Positions 42,295-50,476 of a DNA stretch of 64,000 nt are shown piece after piece. The notes beneath the pieces were generated by a model, which saw only the letters and a program-made list of their open reading frames with translations, was not told the origin of the DNA and ran no database searches. How positions within the stretch are numbered: the first letter of the stretch is position 1; every line of letters starts with the position of its first letter. Position numbers and translations under genes: made by a program. The DNA comes from JAIQGF01 sp051006995 (GTDB lineage: Bacteria; Acidobacteriota; Terriglobia; Terriglobales; Acidobacteriaceae): positions 1-64,000 of the forward strand of contig JBPCSQ010000006.1 of assembly GCA_051006995.1 (NCBI GenBank), read 5' to 3'.

Positions 42295-42858
42295 CTAACG
42301 CACTACGCCGACCTTATCCACCGGCCAGTATCCGAACACTGCCTTGCCATAGATGTAGCGCCGGCTGACCGGGCCGAACTCGCGGCTGTCGCTGGAGGAA
42401 CTGCGATGGTCGCCCAGCAGGAAATACATGCCGCGTGCCACCACCATCTCTGGGTAGGAACGTTCGTCAAAAAATTCGGAGGGCACGTACGGCTCAGGCA
42501 CGTGCTTGCCGTTAACGTAAAGCCTGCCATCGGCGATGCGCACCGTGTCTCCGCCTACGGCAATCACGCGCTTGATGTAGCTCTTGGAGGGATCGCGCGG
42601 GTAGCGGAACACCACGATATCGCCGCGCTCGATGGGCTCGAAGCTGTACACAAACTTATTGATGAATATCCGCTCCTGGTCGTCCAGGCCCGGCAGCATG
42701 CTGGTGCCTTCCACCTTCACCGGCTGATAGAGAAAGATGATGATGAAGGCGGCAATCAGCAGCGAGATAAACAGGTCGCGCCCCCATCCAGCCAGCAGCG
42801 GCAGATGGCGGCGAACACGCTTGCGTCGGGGGGTAAGGATCTGGGCGGCGGGTTCCAT
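42295..42858 (-). CDS. lepB: Signal peptidase I
   Basis: The membrane-bound serine protease that removes signal peptides of exported proteins (187 residues from ATG 42858). One N-terminal membrane segment (L-F-I-S-L-L-I-A-A-F-I-I-I-F-L) precedes the catalytic Ser motif V-E-G-T-S-M-L-P (near 50-57), and the general-base Lys lies in Y-I-K-R-V-I-A-V-G-G-D (near 94-104). Box E G-D-H-R-S-S-S-S-D-S-R (near 150) is intact. A longer frame would add 39 basic residues; the shorter start gives the usual cytoplasmic stub. A window with many secreted proteins makes it a natural neighbour. Confidence 0.94.
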   Translation of the reverse strand: MEPAAQILTPRRKRVRRHLPLLAGWGRDLFISLLIAAFIIIFLYQPVKVEGTSMLPGLDDQERIFINKFVYSFEPIERGDIVVFRYPRDPSKSYIKRVIAVGGDTVRIADGRLYVNGKHVPEPYVPSEFFDERSYPEMVVARGMYFLLGDHRSSSSDSREFGPVSRRYIYGKAVFGYWPVDKVGVVR

Positions 42859-43144
42859 TCTCTGTGTCGCATTGTAAGGAGTACCCGGCGGCGCAAAAAG
42901 TTGCTTTTTCTTACTGCGCCTCGTTTTCAGTGAAATCGTTTCTGGCCGCCGCAGGTACAGACGGGGTTCATACAACTGCGCCTTAGAAGACCCGCAACTT
43001 TGCCCGGGTCACCGGGTACTTTATTCCTAGAGGGCTGGGGACCTCGGTGGGCGCGCAATGTTAATCGTCTGATAACTAGCGGGTTAGCTTTGCACACCGT
43101 TTGGCCGTTGACTTGCGTTCGCTATGGGTAAACCGGAGGGCATG

Positions 43145-43582
43145 ATGTCGGAAGCAGTTCACAACGTGCAGCAGGAATACTGGCGTCCGCCTATGCAGGA
43201 AGCGCGCGCCGCCGATGCCCCCAGTGCCGTGCGCGGCCAGCTCACGTGTTCCGAGTGCGGATCGGAATTTATCGTCGGAGCACGCTACTGTCACGTCTGC
43301 GGCGGTGGGCGCGAGCCACTGGTCGGCTACTCCGGGACAAGCCGCTGGGCGCAAATGCTGGACTTCAGCCGCATTCGTGAGTCCCTGGGATTGGGCGTGG
43401 CTTCGCTGGTTTCCTTGATCATCGGGATCGGCTGCATCATCGCCGCGATTGCCACCGGGTTCATGTTTACCGCTGCCACCCTGCTGGACTGGCAGGCGGT
43501 CCAGCTCTGGCGCATCGAGTGGCTGCTGGCCGCGGGAGCCGCTTTCCTGGCTGGGATCCTACTGAAAGGTAGCGGAAAGTAA
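43145..43582 (+). CDS. Zinc-ribbon membrane protein
   Basis: A 145-residue protein with a zinc ribbon C-S-E-C-G-S-E-F-I-V-G-A-R-Y-C-H-V-C-G-G (about 35-54, two CxxC knuckles) followed by two membrane segments (S-L-I-I-G-I-G-C-I-I-A-A-I-A and L-L-A-A-G-A-A-F-L-A-G-I-L-L). ATG 43145 is 5 bases after GGAGG; the adjoining ATG at 43142 is equally possible. Its role is unknown; similar small proteins are common near cell-envelope genes. A strong terminator follows. Confidence 0.78.
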   Translation: MSEAVHNVQQEYWRPPMQEARAADAPSAVRGQLTCSECGSEFIVGARYCHVCGGGREPLVGYSGTSRWAQMLDFSRIRESLGLGVASLVSLIIGIGCIIAAIATGFMFTAATLLDWQAVQLWRIEWLLAAGAAFLAGILLKGSGK

Positions 43583-43606
43583 GAACTTCGAATGAACGGC
43601 GAAATC

Positions 43607-43631
43607 AGCCCCGCATGCTGCGGGGCTTTTT
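43607..43631 (+). terminator. Rho-independent terminator
   Basis: The 9-bp stem AGCCCCGCA/TGCGGGGCT with a 3-base loop is followed by five T, 25 bases after the zinc-ribbon gene. Confidence 0.9.
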
Positions 43632-43712
43632 CGTGCGAGATGAAGTTTTGCTTTCGCGGCGAATATAATCGCGGACGGCAGAGTGACCTGCAACCGACGC
43701 TAGGAGACTATT

Positions 43713-44339
43713 TTGTTAGAGCGGAACGCGGCAGTCGCAATTGCAATTCTGGTGGCCTGCTCCCTGGCCGCCGCACAGGCGCCCAACATCGCACCGTTCT
43801 CGGCTGACATGAAGATGAGCCAGCCGGGCGGCGAGAACGCCACCGGAAAAATGTACTGGGGAAGCGGCAAAATCAGAATCGACATGGATAGCCAAGGCCA
43901 GAAAGTCAGCATGATCAATGATGTCCCGAAGAAGACCACCTACATGATCATGCACCAGCAGCGCATGTACATGGAGATGAGCTCCGCCGGCAATCCCATG
44001 GGCGGCGGGCAGGGCATGCATGCGACGGACATCAAGCCGTACGATCCGAACAATCCATGCGCCAACCGTGAAGGCTACACCTGCAAGAAGGTTGGGACAG
44101 AGACGGTGAACGGGCGCTCCTGCGACAAGTGGGAATTCGCCGGCCCGAACTCCAAAGAAACGGTGTGGATTGATCAGACGCTGCACTTTCCGATCCGCAC
44201 GGTTTCGGCCGGCGGCTCGACCCTCAACCTGACCAACGTGAAGGAAGGATCGCAGGCGGCTTCGCTGTTTGAAGTCCCCGCCGGATATACCAAGATGAAC
44301 ATGGGTAACATGAAGGGCGGGAAGCCGAAGCCGCAATAG
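43713..44339 (+). CDS. Secreted DUF4412-like protein
   Basis: A 208-residue exported protein with a signal peptide (A-V-A-I-A-I-L-V-A-C-S-L-A-A-A-Q-A). The mature part has alternating Met-rich strands, such as F-S-A-D-M-K-M-S and T-T-Y-M-I-M-H-Q-Q-R-M-Y-M-E-M. It ends with W-E-F-A-G-P-N and a V-W-I-D-Q-T-L-H-F-P-I strand, the layout of DUF4412/LolA-like outer-membrane lipid-carrier-type folds. The start is TTG at 43713, six bases after AGGAG; no ATG fits the signal peptide as well. Function is unknown; the fold suggests binding of a hydrophobic ligand. Confidence 0.75.
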   Translation: MLERNAAVAIAILVACSLAAAQAPNIAPFSADMKMSQPGGENATGKMYWGSGKIRIDMDSQGQKVSMINDVPKKTTYMIMHQQRMYMEMSSAGNPMGGGQGMHATDIKPYDPNNPCANREGYTCKKVGTETVNGRSCDKWEFAGPNSKETVWIDQTLHFPIRTVSAGGSTLNLTNVKEGSQAASLFEVPAGYTKMNMGNMKGGKPKPQ

Positions 44340-44340
44340 G

Positions 44341-44453
44341 AGGCAGGCTGCAGGCGCTGCAGGCTGCAGGAAAACAAAAGCCCCGCTTGACGGGGCTTTT
44401 TCATGTACCCAATTTTGTTAGCCTGAAGCCTGCAGCCCGTAGCCTGAAGTCTA
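44341..44453. repeat. GGCTGCA/AGCCTGA heptamer arms around a terminator
   Basis: GGCTGCA-type units (44346-44370) and complementary AGCCTGA AGCCTGC AGCCCGT AGCCTGA AGTCTAA units (44420-44454) flank a terminator hairpin. The second arm touches the stop of the next gene. Confidence 0.75.
44379..44401 (+). terminator. Rho-independent terminator of the DUF4412-like gene
   Basis: The 7-bp stem AGCCCCG/CGGGGCT with loop CTTGA is followed by five T. Confidence 0.9.
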
Positions 44454-45377
44454 ATCGGACGCTTTCGTCATCTCGTTCAGCTTGATGGACTCGGCCTTGT
44501 ATCCCTTGCCGCTGAAGACGGCCGATGCGGTCACGTCCGACCCTATGGTTACGTTGTCGCCGACGATGCCAGGCTTAAATTCCAGTTCGTAGGTCTTGTT
44601 GTCGGTGACATTTTCAATGGCGATGGTACCGCTGCGCAGATCGAGATAACGCACTTTTCCCGCAAAGGTGAAGCGGCTGCCAGGCACGGCCAGCAGCGAA
44701 ATCTCCCGTGCCACGCCGCGGCGCGCCTTGTCTGGGGAAAACAGCACGGCTACGAGCGATCCTGGCGCCAGGTCGGAGGCAGAGCCGCTGCCCTTCACCG
44801 TCGTCTGTGGAGTTACGTGGAATGTAACCGGCGTGTTGGAGATGTCGTCGCGCACGGTCATGATGCCGCTGCGCGCGTCGTACGAGAGAATCTGGCCGCG
44901 CGCGTCCGAAGGCGTGAGGTTGGTGACGATGCGAATGTTGCGGGCGAACAGCTTGGGCCCGTCCAGCATGGTGTCCACGTAAGCGCGATCCCCCTGCCGG
45001 ATGCCGCGCTCGGTGGTTTCGACCCCGTCGCGGAAGATGTGCGTGCGCTCGTCAAAGCCAAATTTCATGGTCTGGGGATGATCGCCAAACGATTTGATAG
45101 TGACGCGGTTGCGTACTCGGTCAATCTTTTGCACCGTGCCGCCGACGAGTGAGATCTTGCCTTTGGGCAGCGGCGGAATCCCAAACAGGGGATCGTTGGC
45201 GTCCATGATCTCCGGTGAAGCATCCTTGGGACTCTGCGTCTTGCTTTGTGTGGCCGCCTTAGGCTGGGTCGCCACGCTCGCTGAGGGGCTAGCGGCCTGC
45301 GATTGCGCCGTGCTTGCCGAGGCGGTGAGAAGGAAGCTTCCGAGAACAGCCAGGGAGAGAACCAGGGGACGTGTCAT
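44451..45377 (-). CDS. Secreted beta-rich protein of unknown function
   Basis: A 308-residue protein with a signal peptide (L-V-L-S-L-A-V-L-G-S-F-L-L-T-A-S-A-S-T-A) and a Ser/Ala/Gln-rich linker. The rest is a series of about three small beta barrels of the type G-T-V-Q-K-I-D-R-V-R-N-R-V-T-I, G-Q-I-L-S-Y-D-A-R-S-G-I-M-T-V and G-K-V-R-Y-L-D-L-R-S-G-T-I-A-I. This internally repeated pattern resembles DUF5666 domains. It is probably periplasmic. It is divergent from the TPR gene at 45623. No function can be assigned. Confidence 0.7.
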   Translation of the reverse strand: MTRPLVLSLAVLGSFLLTASASTAQSQAASPSASVATQPKAATQSKTQSPKDASPEIMDANDPLFGIPPLPKGKISLVGGTVQKIDRVRNRVTIKSFGDHPQTMKFGFDERTHIFRDGVETTERGIRQGDRAYVDTMLDGPKLFARNIRIVTNLTPSDARGQILSYDARSGIMTVRDDISNTPVTFHVTPQTTVKGSGSASDLAPGSLVAVLFSPDKARRGVAREISLLAVPGSRFTFAGKVRYLDLRSGTIAIENVTDNKTYELEFKPGIVGDNVTIGSDVTASAVFSGKGYKAESIKLNEMTKASD

Positions 45378-45622
45378 TCAACTGCTCCTAAGGATTGGCC
45401 TGCCGCCGGCCGCTGACCCGCCTGTCGCCAGGGCTCAGCAACCAGCAGATTTGGATGCCCGCGCTGCCAACCGAGTTAGCACGCGCGTGTCCAAAAAGAG
45501 CACCTTGCGTTTCCAGTGCTGGCAAACGCGTAACGAGTATTCCCATCCAATCAAGAGGAAAGCGGCTGCCCAACTGTGGCATGCCTGTTGCAGCAGATTC
45601 TTGTGGAGGTCTATCCCTGGTC

Positions 45623-47050
45623 ATGCGGCCCCTACCCCTGGCGCTGTCTCCCATCCTGGCTTTTGCCCTGCTGGCCGGCTCGGCCCGTGCCGGCGATCTC
45701 CACATCAACATTCCCAAGCGCACCAAGCCTACGCCGGTGCAGAAGCTCAATCAGGAAGGCGTCAACGCGATCAAGAAGCATAAGTACGATGAGGCGCGGA
45801 AGCTCTTTTATCGCGCCTATTTGCTCGATCCCGACGACCCTTTCACGCTGAATAACCTCGGCTACATCTCCGAACTGTCGGGCGATGTGGACCGGGCACA
45901 GCGCTTCTACGAACTCGCGGCCGAGAACACCTCTGACGCCACCATCGACAAGTCCACCGATGAGGATCAGCAAGGCAAATCTGTCGCCCAAGTCGCCGGC
46001 AAAACCGACGACAAGAAAATGCAGATCAACCGCTACAACGTCCAGGCGCTGGGTCTGCTGATGAAGGACCGGGCCCCGGAAGCCGACCTGGTCTTGCAGA
46101 AAGCGCTGGCGCTGGATACGCGCAATCCATTTACGCTCAACAATCTTGGATACGCCAAGGAAAAGGAAGGCGAACTAGAAGAGGCGCTGAACTATTACAG
46201 CAAGGCGGCAGCCGCGAACTCCGACGATCCCATTATTGTTACCGCCAACAAAACATGGCGAGGCCGGGGTATCAGCCAAGTCGCATCCAACAACGTCGAT
46301 AAGTTGCGCAAGCTCATGGCCAAGTCCGAGACCGCGCAATCGCGGGTCGCGCGCTTGAACCTGGAAGGCGTATCGGCGATGAACCGCAACGACCGCTCCG
46401 CCGCCCGCAAGTATTTCACCCAAGCCTACAAGCTTTCGCCGAACGATCCGTTCACGCTGAACAACATGGGCTACGTCTCGGAAATGGACGGCGACCGCGA
46501 AACCGCCGATTTTTATTATGAGAAAGCCGCCGAGGCCCGCGGCGGGCGCAATACGCGCGTCACGGTGGCTACGCGCCGCGAGGTCGAAGGCAGGCCGATC
46601 GCTCAGGTCGCCGCGTTTGGCGACAACCAGATCGAGGCGCGGATGGAAGTGGAGCGCGAAGCGCGCATGCGCGAGGGTGGGCCGGTCATCCTCCGCCGCC
46701 GCGACAATTCCGTCGTAGTCGAACCCGACAAGGCCCCGGAGCCTCTGAAAGACGTCCAGCCCATCAACATACGCGACGAGTATCGCGCACCCGAACCGGC
46801 GCCTCCGCCAAAGCCTGCGGCTCCGCCACGGCCCAAGCCCAACCCGTCATTGGGTCCGCTGCCCGGCAGCATTGGCGGCCCGCCGGGAGCTGGACTGGCC
46901 GAACCGGCTGAGAATCCGGGGAACGTCATGCAGCCGCTGCCCGATACCCAGCAGCCCCCGGCGGCGCAGATAAAAACCGGTGATGTGCTGGAGCCGCTGC
47001 CGGACACCCAGCAGCCATCCAACACGCCGCCGCCGCGTCCGCCGCTGTAA
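45623..47050 (+). CDS. Secreted TPR protein with Pro-rich tail
   Basis: A 475-residue exported protein. After a signal peptide (L-P-L-A-L-S-P-I-L-A-F-A-L-L-A-G-S-A-R-A) it carries three paired TPR blocks, each with the motif D-P-F-T-L-N-N-L-G-Y (or N-N-M-G-Y) and each followed by a similar G-x-x-I/V-x-Q-V-A segment, so a ~130-residue unit is repeated three times. The last 110 residues are Pro-rich, with a duplicated L-P-D-T-Q-Q-P. ATG 45623 is chosen because it opens the signal peptide. It is likely a periplasmic scaffold; partners are unknown. Confidence 0.8.
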   Translation: MRPLPLALSPILAFALLAGSARAGDLHINIPKRTKPTPVQKLNQEGVNAIKKHKYDEARKLFYRAYLLDPDDPFTLNNLGYISELSGDVDRAQRFYELAAENTSDATIDKSTDEDQQGKSVAQVAGKTDDKKMQINRYNVQALGLLMKDRAPEADLVLQKALALDTRNPFTLNNLGYAKEKEGELEEALNYYSKAAAANSDDPIIVTANKTWRGRGISQVASNNVDKLRKLMAKSETAQSRVARLNLEGVSAMNRNDRSAARKYFTQAYKLSPNDPFTLNNMGYVSEMDGDRETADFYYEKAAEARGGRNTRVTVATRREVEGRPIAQVAAFGDNQIEARMEVEREARMREGGPVILRRRDNSVVVEPDKAPEPLKDVQPINIRDEYRAPEPAPPPKPAAPPRPKPNPSLGPLPGSIGGPPGAGLAEPAENPGNVMQPLPDTQQPPAAQIKTGDVLEPLPDTQQPSNTPPPRPPL

Positions 47051-47051
47051 A

Positions 47052-47113
47052 GAAGTACAAGTGCGAAGTACCAAGTACCAAGAGGAAGCAAAGGCTTATG
47101 GTACTTGGTACTT
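47052..47113. repeat. AAGTACC/GGTACTT heptamer hairpin
   Basis: GAAGTACC AAGTACC AAG (47065-47082) is perfectly complementary to the later GGTACTT GGTACTT (47100-47113) between converging TPR and thiD genes. Confidence 0.7.
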
Positions 47114-47116
47114 TCC

Positions 47117-47914
47117 TCACCTCTCGCGCAGTCCGTACAAGTGGTTTACCGGCCCTTTGCCTTTTCCAATCGCATAGGCATTTGCAATCGCCTGCCGTAC
47201 GTACTCTCCCGACGCCCGGACCGCATCCTTCAGTTCGAACGCGCGTGCCAGGTTGCAGGCAAGGGCGGTTGCGAAGGCGCAGCCAGTACCGTGCGTAGCT
47301 TTGGACTCTAGCCGCTGGCCGGCAAATTCCACTTGCTCTCCGGCCACGCTCAACAGGTCCACCGGATCGGGCAAGTGCCCGCCAGTTATGACGACCGCCG
47401 CCGCCCCGATCTCGTGCAGCTTGCGTGCGGCCGCCCGCATTTCCTCAACGTTGCGGACGGGCACACCGGCTAGAACAGCCGCTTCATCCAGATTCGGGGT
47501 CACAACCTCAGCTAACCGAAGCAGCCGCTTTCTTAGGACGTCGATCCCCCTCTCATCCAGCAGCTCCGCCCCGGAAGACGACCTCAGGATGGGGTCCAGC
47601 ACCACGTGCTTTGGCCGGTGCTGCTCCAGGAAGTCGGCCACTGCCTGGGCGACCTCTCTGGAACCCAGCATCCCGACCCTCACCCCGCCCAAGTCCAGAT
47701 CTGCCGCCAGCACGTCCAAAGTCTCCGAAACTAGCCGCCCAGTAAGGGGCTGCACCCGCCGTACCCCCGTGGTGGATTGCACCGTCAGAGCGGTAATGCA
47801 GGTGACCCCGTAACAGCCGTGGGCCGCGATGGTCTTGATATCGGCCGTCACCCCTGCCCCGGAGCTGGGGTCATAGCCCGCGATACTCAGCACAGTGGGC
47901 GGGGACGGATGCAT
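47117..47914 (-). CDS. thiD: Hydroxymethylpyrimidine/phosphomethylpyrimidine kinase
   Basis: ThiD phosphorylates HMP and HMP-P in thiamine synthesis. The 265-residue ribokinase-fold protein has S-I-A-G-Y-D-P-S-S-G-A-G (10-21), D-I-K-T-I-A-A-H-G (near 25-33), V-V-L-D-P-I-L-R-S-S-S-G (near 108-119), T-P-N-L-D-E-A (near 140) and the anion-hole motif A-T-H-G-T-G-C-A-F-A (near 212-221). ATG 47914 is chosen because recognisable sequence begins just after it. I looked for a TPP riboswitch upstream and found no match. No other thiamine gene is nearby. Confidence 0.93.
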   Translation of the reverse strand: MHPSPPTVLSIAGYDPSSGAGVTADIKTIAAHGCYGVTCITALTVQSTTGVRRVQPLTGRLVSETLDVLAADLDLGGVRVGMLGSREVAQAVADFLEQHRPKHVVLDPILRSSSGAELLDERGIDVLRKRLLRLAEVVTPNLDEAAVLAGVPVRNVEEMRAAARKLHEIGAAAVVITGGHLPDPVDLLSVAGEQVEFAGQRLESKATHGTGCAFATALACNLARAFELKDAVRASGEYVRQAIANAYAIGKGKGPVNHLYGLRER

Positions 47915-47967
47915 GGCCGCCAGTCTATCGCACCGCCATCCGAGTGCTCCCAATCACTCGTCCCAGA

Positions 47968-47984
47968 CGTATCAAATTGATACG
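47968..47984. promoter_or_regulatory. Palindromic operator candidate between thiD and rlpA
   Basis: The perfect palindrome CGTATCAA-A-TTGATACG (8-bp arms) lies 54 bases upstream of the thiD ATG in the divergent gap. Confidence 0.5.
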
Positions 47985-48040
47985 TGACCCGTGAACATCT
48001 TTCCGGCTGGCCAACCGCCCAAGCCAGGTGGCCGTCTAAG

Positions 48041-48195
48041 TGGAAGACGGCAGGGATTATAGGTATTTCAGCCCTCCCCCAGGGTTCCACTCCTGCCGTC
48101 GCCACTGCCCTTCGGGGTGCCTGCTTCGTCTGGAAAGTCAAGCCCGAAATGGTTCGGGCAGCTCGATTCCGGTTCCCCGTAAGTTGACTTTTCCT
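48041..48195. ncRNA. Unassigned structured intergenic region
   Basis: Two long-range stems and one local hairpin fill this gap: GACGGCAGG (48046-48054) with CCTGCCGTC (48092-48100); GGAAAGTCAA (48132-48141) with TTGACTTTTCC (48184-48194); and GCCCGAA-4-TTCGGGC (48142-48159) inside the latter. No protein-like frame occupies it. It does not match the TPP, cobalamin or c-di-AMP motifs I can recall, and the transcribed strand is unclear. It may be a leader of rlpA or thiD or an independent RNA. Confidence 0.35.
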
Positions 48196-48277
48196 GTTTG
48201 TTTCTCTAGCCTTACATGATTCGTCTCTAGGGGGAAGACGACCAGAAGAATGACCAACTTTAACGAGCGAGGTGTCA

Positions 48278-48751
48278 ATGCGACGCGTACTGACCAACAT
48301 CCTGGTGATCCTTGTATTGGTCACCGGCCTGGAGGCGGCACATCGGCCCACACACCCCGGCCCGGAAGCGGTTCCCTTAAAGACCCCAGATAGCCCCAGG
48401 TCTAGGCCCCAGGAGAAGCCCTATCAGATTGGCAAGGCTTCCTGGTATGGCCGCCTCTTCCACGGAAAGAAAACCGCAAGCGGCGAAACTTACAATATGT
48501 ACCGGATGACTGCGGCCCACCGGCATCTGCCCCTAGGTACACTGGTTAAGGTCACCAACCTGGAAAATGGCGAAAGTGTCATTGTCCGGGTCAACGACCG
48601 CGGCCCGGTACCTCATAACCGGATTATCGACCTCTCCTACGGCGCAGCCAGCGTCCTGGGAATGAAAGAAACCGGCATCCAGCCCGTCCGCCTGGATATT
48701 GTCGAGCCAGAACCCGAATCGGTTACTGCGGAAGCGTCTGACATGCCGTAA
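48278..48751 (+). CDS. rlpA: RlpA-like septal ring lytic transglycosylase / double-psi beta-barrel protein
   Basis: A 157-residue exported protein with an N-terminal hydrophobic signal (V-L-T-N-I-L-V-I-L-V-L-V-T-G-L) and a double-psi beta-barrel. It shows G-K-A-S-W-Y-G-R-L-F-H-G-K-K-T-A-S-G-E (52-70, with conserved Tyr and the H/K-T-A-S-G-E motif), A-H-R-H-L-P-L-G-T-L-V-K-V-T-N and V-N-D-R-G-P-V, all typical of RlpA, which cuts peptidoglycan glycans free of stem peptides. It lacks a C-terminal SPOR domain. ATG 48278 is chosen because GAGG precedes it by 5-6 bases; an in-frame GTG lies two codons upstream. Confidence 0.88.
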   Translation: MRRVLTNILVILVLVTGLEAAHRPTHPGPEAVPLKTPDSPRSRPQEKPYQIGKASWYGRLFHGKKTASGETYNMYRMTAAHRHLPLGTLVKVTNLENGESVIVRVNDRGPVPHNRIIDLSYGAASVLGMKETGIQPVRLDIVEPEPESVTAEASDMP

Positions 48752-48760
48752 ACTGGCGCC

Positions 48761-49477
48761 ATGGACGCCCGTGAGCGCCTGATCGTTGCCTTGGACGTTT
48801 CCTCCTCCTCTGAGGCCCGGCGCATAGTCGCCGCAGTTGGCGAATCTGCCCGGATTTTTAAAGTCGGCAAACAGCTCTTTACCGCCCAAGGCCCGCAGGT
48901 CGTCCGTGACCTGCAGGCCTCCGGACGGCGTGTCTTCCTCGACCTGAAGTTCCATGACATCCCCAATACGGTCTCGGCTGCTGTCCGCAATGCCGCCGAG
49001 ATGGGCGTTTCCATGCTTACCGTGCATGCCGCCGGGGGCAGCAGGATGCTGAAGACAGCGGCGGAAGCGGCAGCTTCGTCGTCCGCCCGCCCATTGGTCC
49101 TCGCGGTCACGGTCTTGACTAGCTTCACCGAGGAGGACTTACAGGAAACCGGGGTCGCAGGCCGAATCGTGGACCAGGCCCTGCGGCTGGCCGCCTTGGC
49201 GCGGACCGCCGGCTGCGGCGGGGTGGTCTCCTCAGCCCGCGAGGCGAGGGAGATCCGTCGCGAGCTCGGCGCCGGTTTTGCCATTATCACCCCGGGCGTG
49301 CGTCCCGCGGGGAGTGCCAGCCAGGACCAGGCGCGCGTGGTCACGCCGGCGGACGCGATCAGCGCCGGCGCTTCCCACATCGTTGTGGGGCGCCCCGTCA
49401 CCTCGGCCGCTGATCCGGCGGCTGCCGCCCGGGCTGTTTTGGACGAAATTTCCTCCGCCCAGCCGGCGAGTGTGTAG
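48761..49477 (+). CDS. pyrF: Orotidine 5'-phosphate decarboxylase
   Basis: PyrF converts OMP to UMP, the last step of de novo pyrimidine synthesis. The 238-residue TIM-barrel protein has I-V-A-L-D-V-S (8-14), the catalytic D-L-K-F-H-D-I-P-N-T (near 61-70, with Lys and Asp), T-V-H-A-A-G-G (near 87) and the phosphate loop P-G-V-R-P and V-V-G-R-P-V-T. It starts 9 bases after rlpA and is probably co-transcribed with it. carA and carB are 7-12 kb away on the other strand. Confidence 0.95.
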   Translation: MDARERLIVALDVSSSSEARRIVAAVGESARIFKVGKQLFTAQGPQVVRDLQASGRRVFLDLKFHDIPNTVSAAVRNAAEMGVSMLTVHAAGGSRMLKTAAEAAASSSARPLVLAVTVLTSFTEEDLQETGVAGRIVDQALRLAALARTAGCGGVVSSAREAREIRRELGAGFAIITPGVRPAGSASQDQARVVTPADAISAGASHIVVGRPVTSAADPAAAARAVLDEISSAQPASV

Positions 49478-49537
49478 TTCCAAATCCCCTCCTAACCAAA
49501 CCGTCCGGCGCCCGTCTAATTGCCCCAGGGAGGAGCT

Positions 49538-50386
49538 ATGAAGCAGGACAAATCTGTCATTCTCGCGCTGGCGCTGGGCACGCTGGCTGCGCTGCTGCTC
49601 ACAGCCCATGCTTCCGCGCAGGGCTTCAGCGAGGAATTTCACCAGACTTACAATCTGACCCCCGGCGGCCGCATCGAGCTCCGTAATATCAATGGCTCGG
49701 TGAAAATCAGCAGTTGGAGCCAGAATCAGGTCAAGGTGGACGCGGTAAAGTGGGCCAACCGCAAGCACCGCCTCGACGAAGCCAAGATCGAGGTCAACGC
49801 CAGCACCGACCTGGTCTCCATACGGACGCGGTATCCGGAAGGCGTCCAGACCTTCCGCGATGACGATTACGACAATCCCGCAAGCGTCGAGTACACACTC
49901 ACTGTGCCTGCCGGAGCGCGGCTCGATGAAATCAAGCTCATCAACGGCAATCTGGAAGTTCGGAATATGTCGGCACGGGTTTATGCCGCCTGTATCAATG
50001 GCAAGCTGACGGCGTCGGGATTGCACGGCGACACTCACCTGTCCACCATCAACGGTCGTCTGGATGCGAACTTCGATCGCCTCGACCCGCGTAACCGTCT
50101 TGAGCTGAGCTCGGTAAACGGCAATGTGGATGTGACCCTCCCATCCGATGCCAACACGGAGTTGACGGCGAAGACTGTCCATGGCTTCATCAGCAACGAT
50201 CTGGGATTGCCTGCCGATAACGACACTTTTGCCAGCCATAAACTTGCCGCACGATTAGGAGCCGGGGACAGCCGTGTGGAGTTGAAGAACGTGAACGGCT
50301 CCATCAAAGTGCAGCGTGCCGCCGACGGCAAGCCGGCCAGCCCGGTCACCAACTTGCTGCCGAAGCGGGAGAGCGCCGAATTCTGA
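49538..50386 (+). CDS. Secreted DUF4097-like beta-repeat protein
   Basis: A 282-residue exported protein. After the signal peptide (L-A-L-A-L-G-T-L-A-A-L-L-L-T-A-H-A-S-A) comes a right-handed beta-helix-like series of short strands: G-R-I-E-L-R-N-I-N-G-S-V-K-I, I-K-L-I-N-G-N-L-E-V-R-N, L-S-S-V-N-G-N-V-D-V and V-E-L-K-N-V-N-G-S-I-K-V. These I/V-N-G-x-V/I turns are the DUF4097 hallmark. ATG 49538 follows GGAGGAG. It may be a surface adhesin-like or sensor protein; function is unknown. A strong terminator follows. Confidence 0.78.
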   Translation: MKQDKSVILALALGTLAALLLTAHASAQGFSEEFHQTYNLTPGGRIELRNINGSVKISSWSQNQVKVDAVKWANRKHRLDEAKIEVNASTDLVSIRTRYPEGVQTFRDDDYDNPASVEYTLTVPAGARLDEIKLINGNLEVRNMSARVYAACINGKLTASGLHGDTHLSTINGRLDANFDRLDPRNRLELSSVNGNVDVTLPSDANTELTAKTVHGFISNDLGLPADNDTFASHKLAARLGAGDSRVELKNVNGSIKVQRAADGKPASPVTNLLPKRESAEF

Positions 50387-50422
50387 ATCTTTGCCAGTCG
50401 GCTCGTCTCCTCGCCGGCGCAA

Positions 50423-50454
50423 AAAGGGCACAGTGCTGATCCACTGTGCCCTTT
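50423..50454. terminator. Bidirectional terminator
   Basis: A 13-bp perfect stem AAAGGGCACAGTG/CACTGTGCCCTTT with a 6-base loop lies between the converging DUF4097-like and BON genes and has A/T tracts on both sides. Confidence 0.9.
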
Positions 50455-50476
50455 CGCTCTCCCGGGCGAATTGATG

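Noticed and set aside
47915..48277. TPP or c-di-AMP riboswitch upstream of thiD/rlpA
   Set aside because: Short words such as GGGGTGCC and GGGCTGAAAT recall these motifs, but the full conserved cores are missing on both strands.
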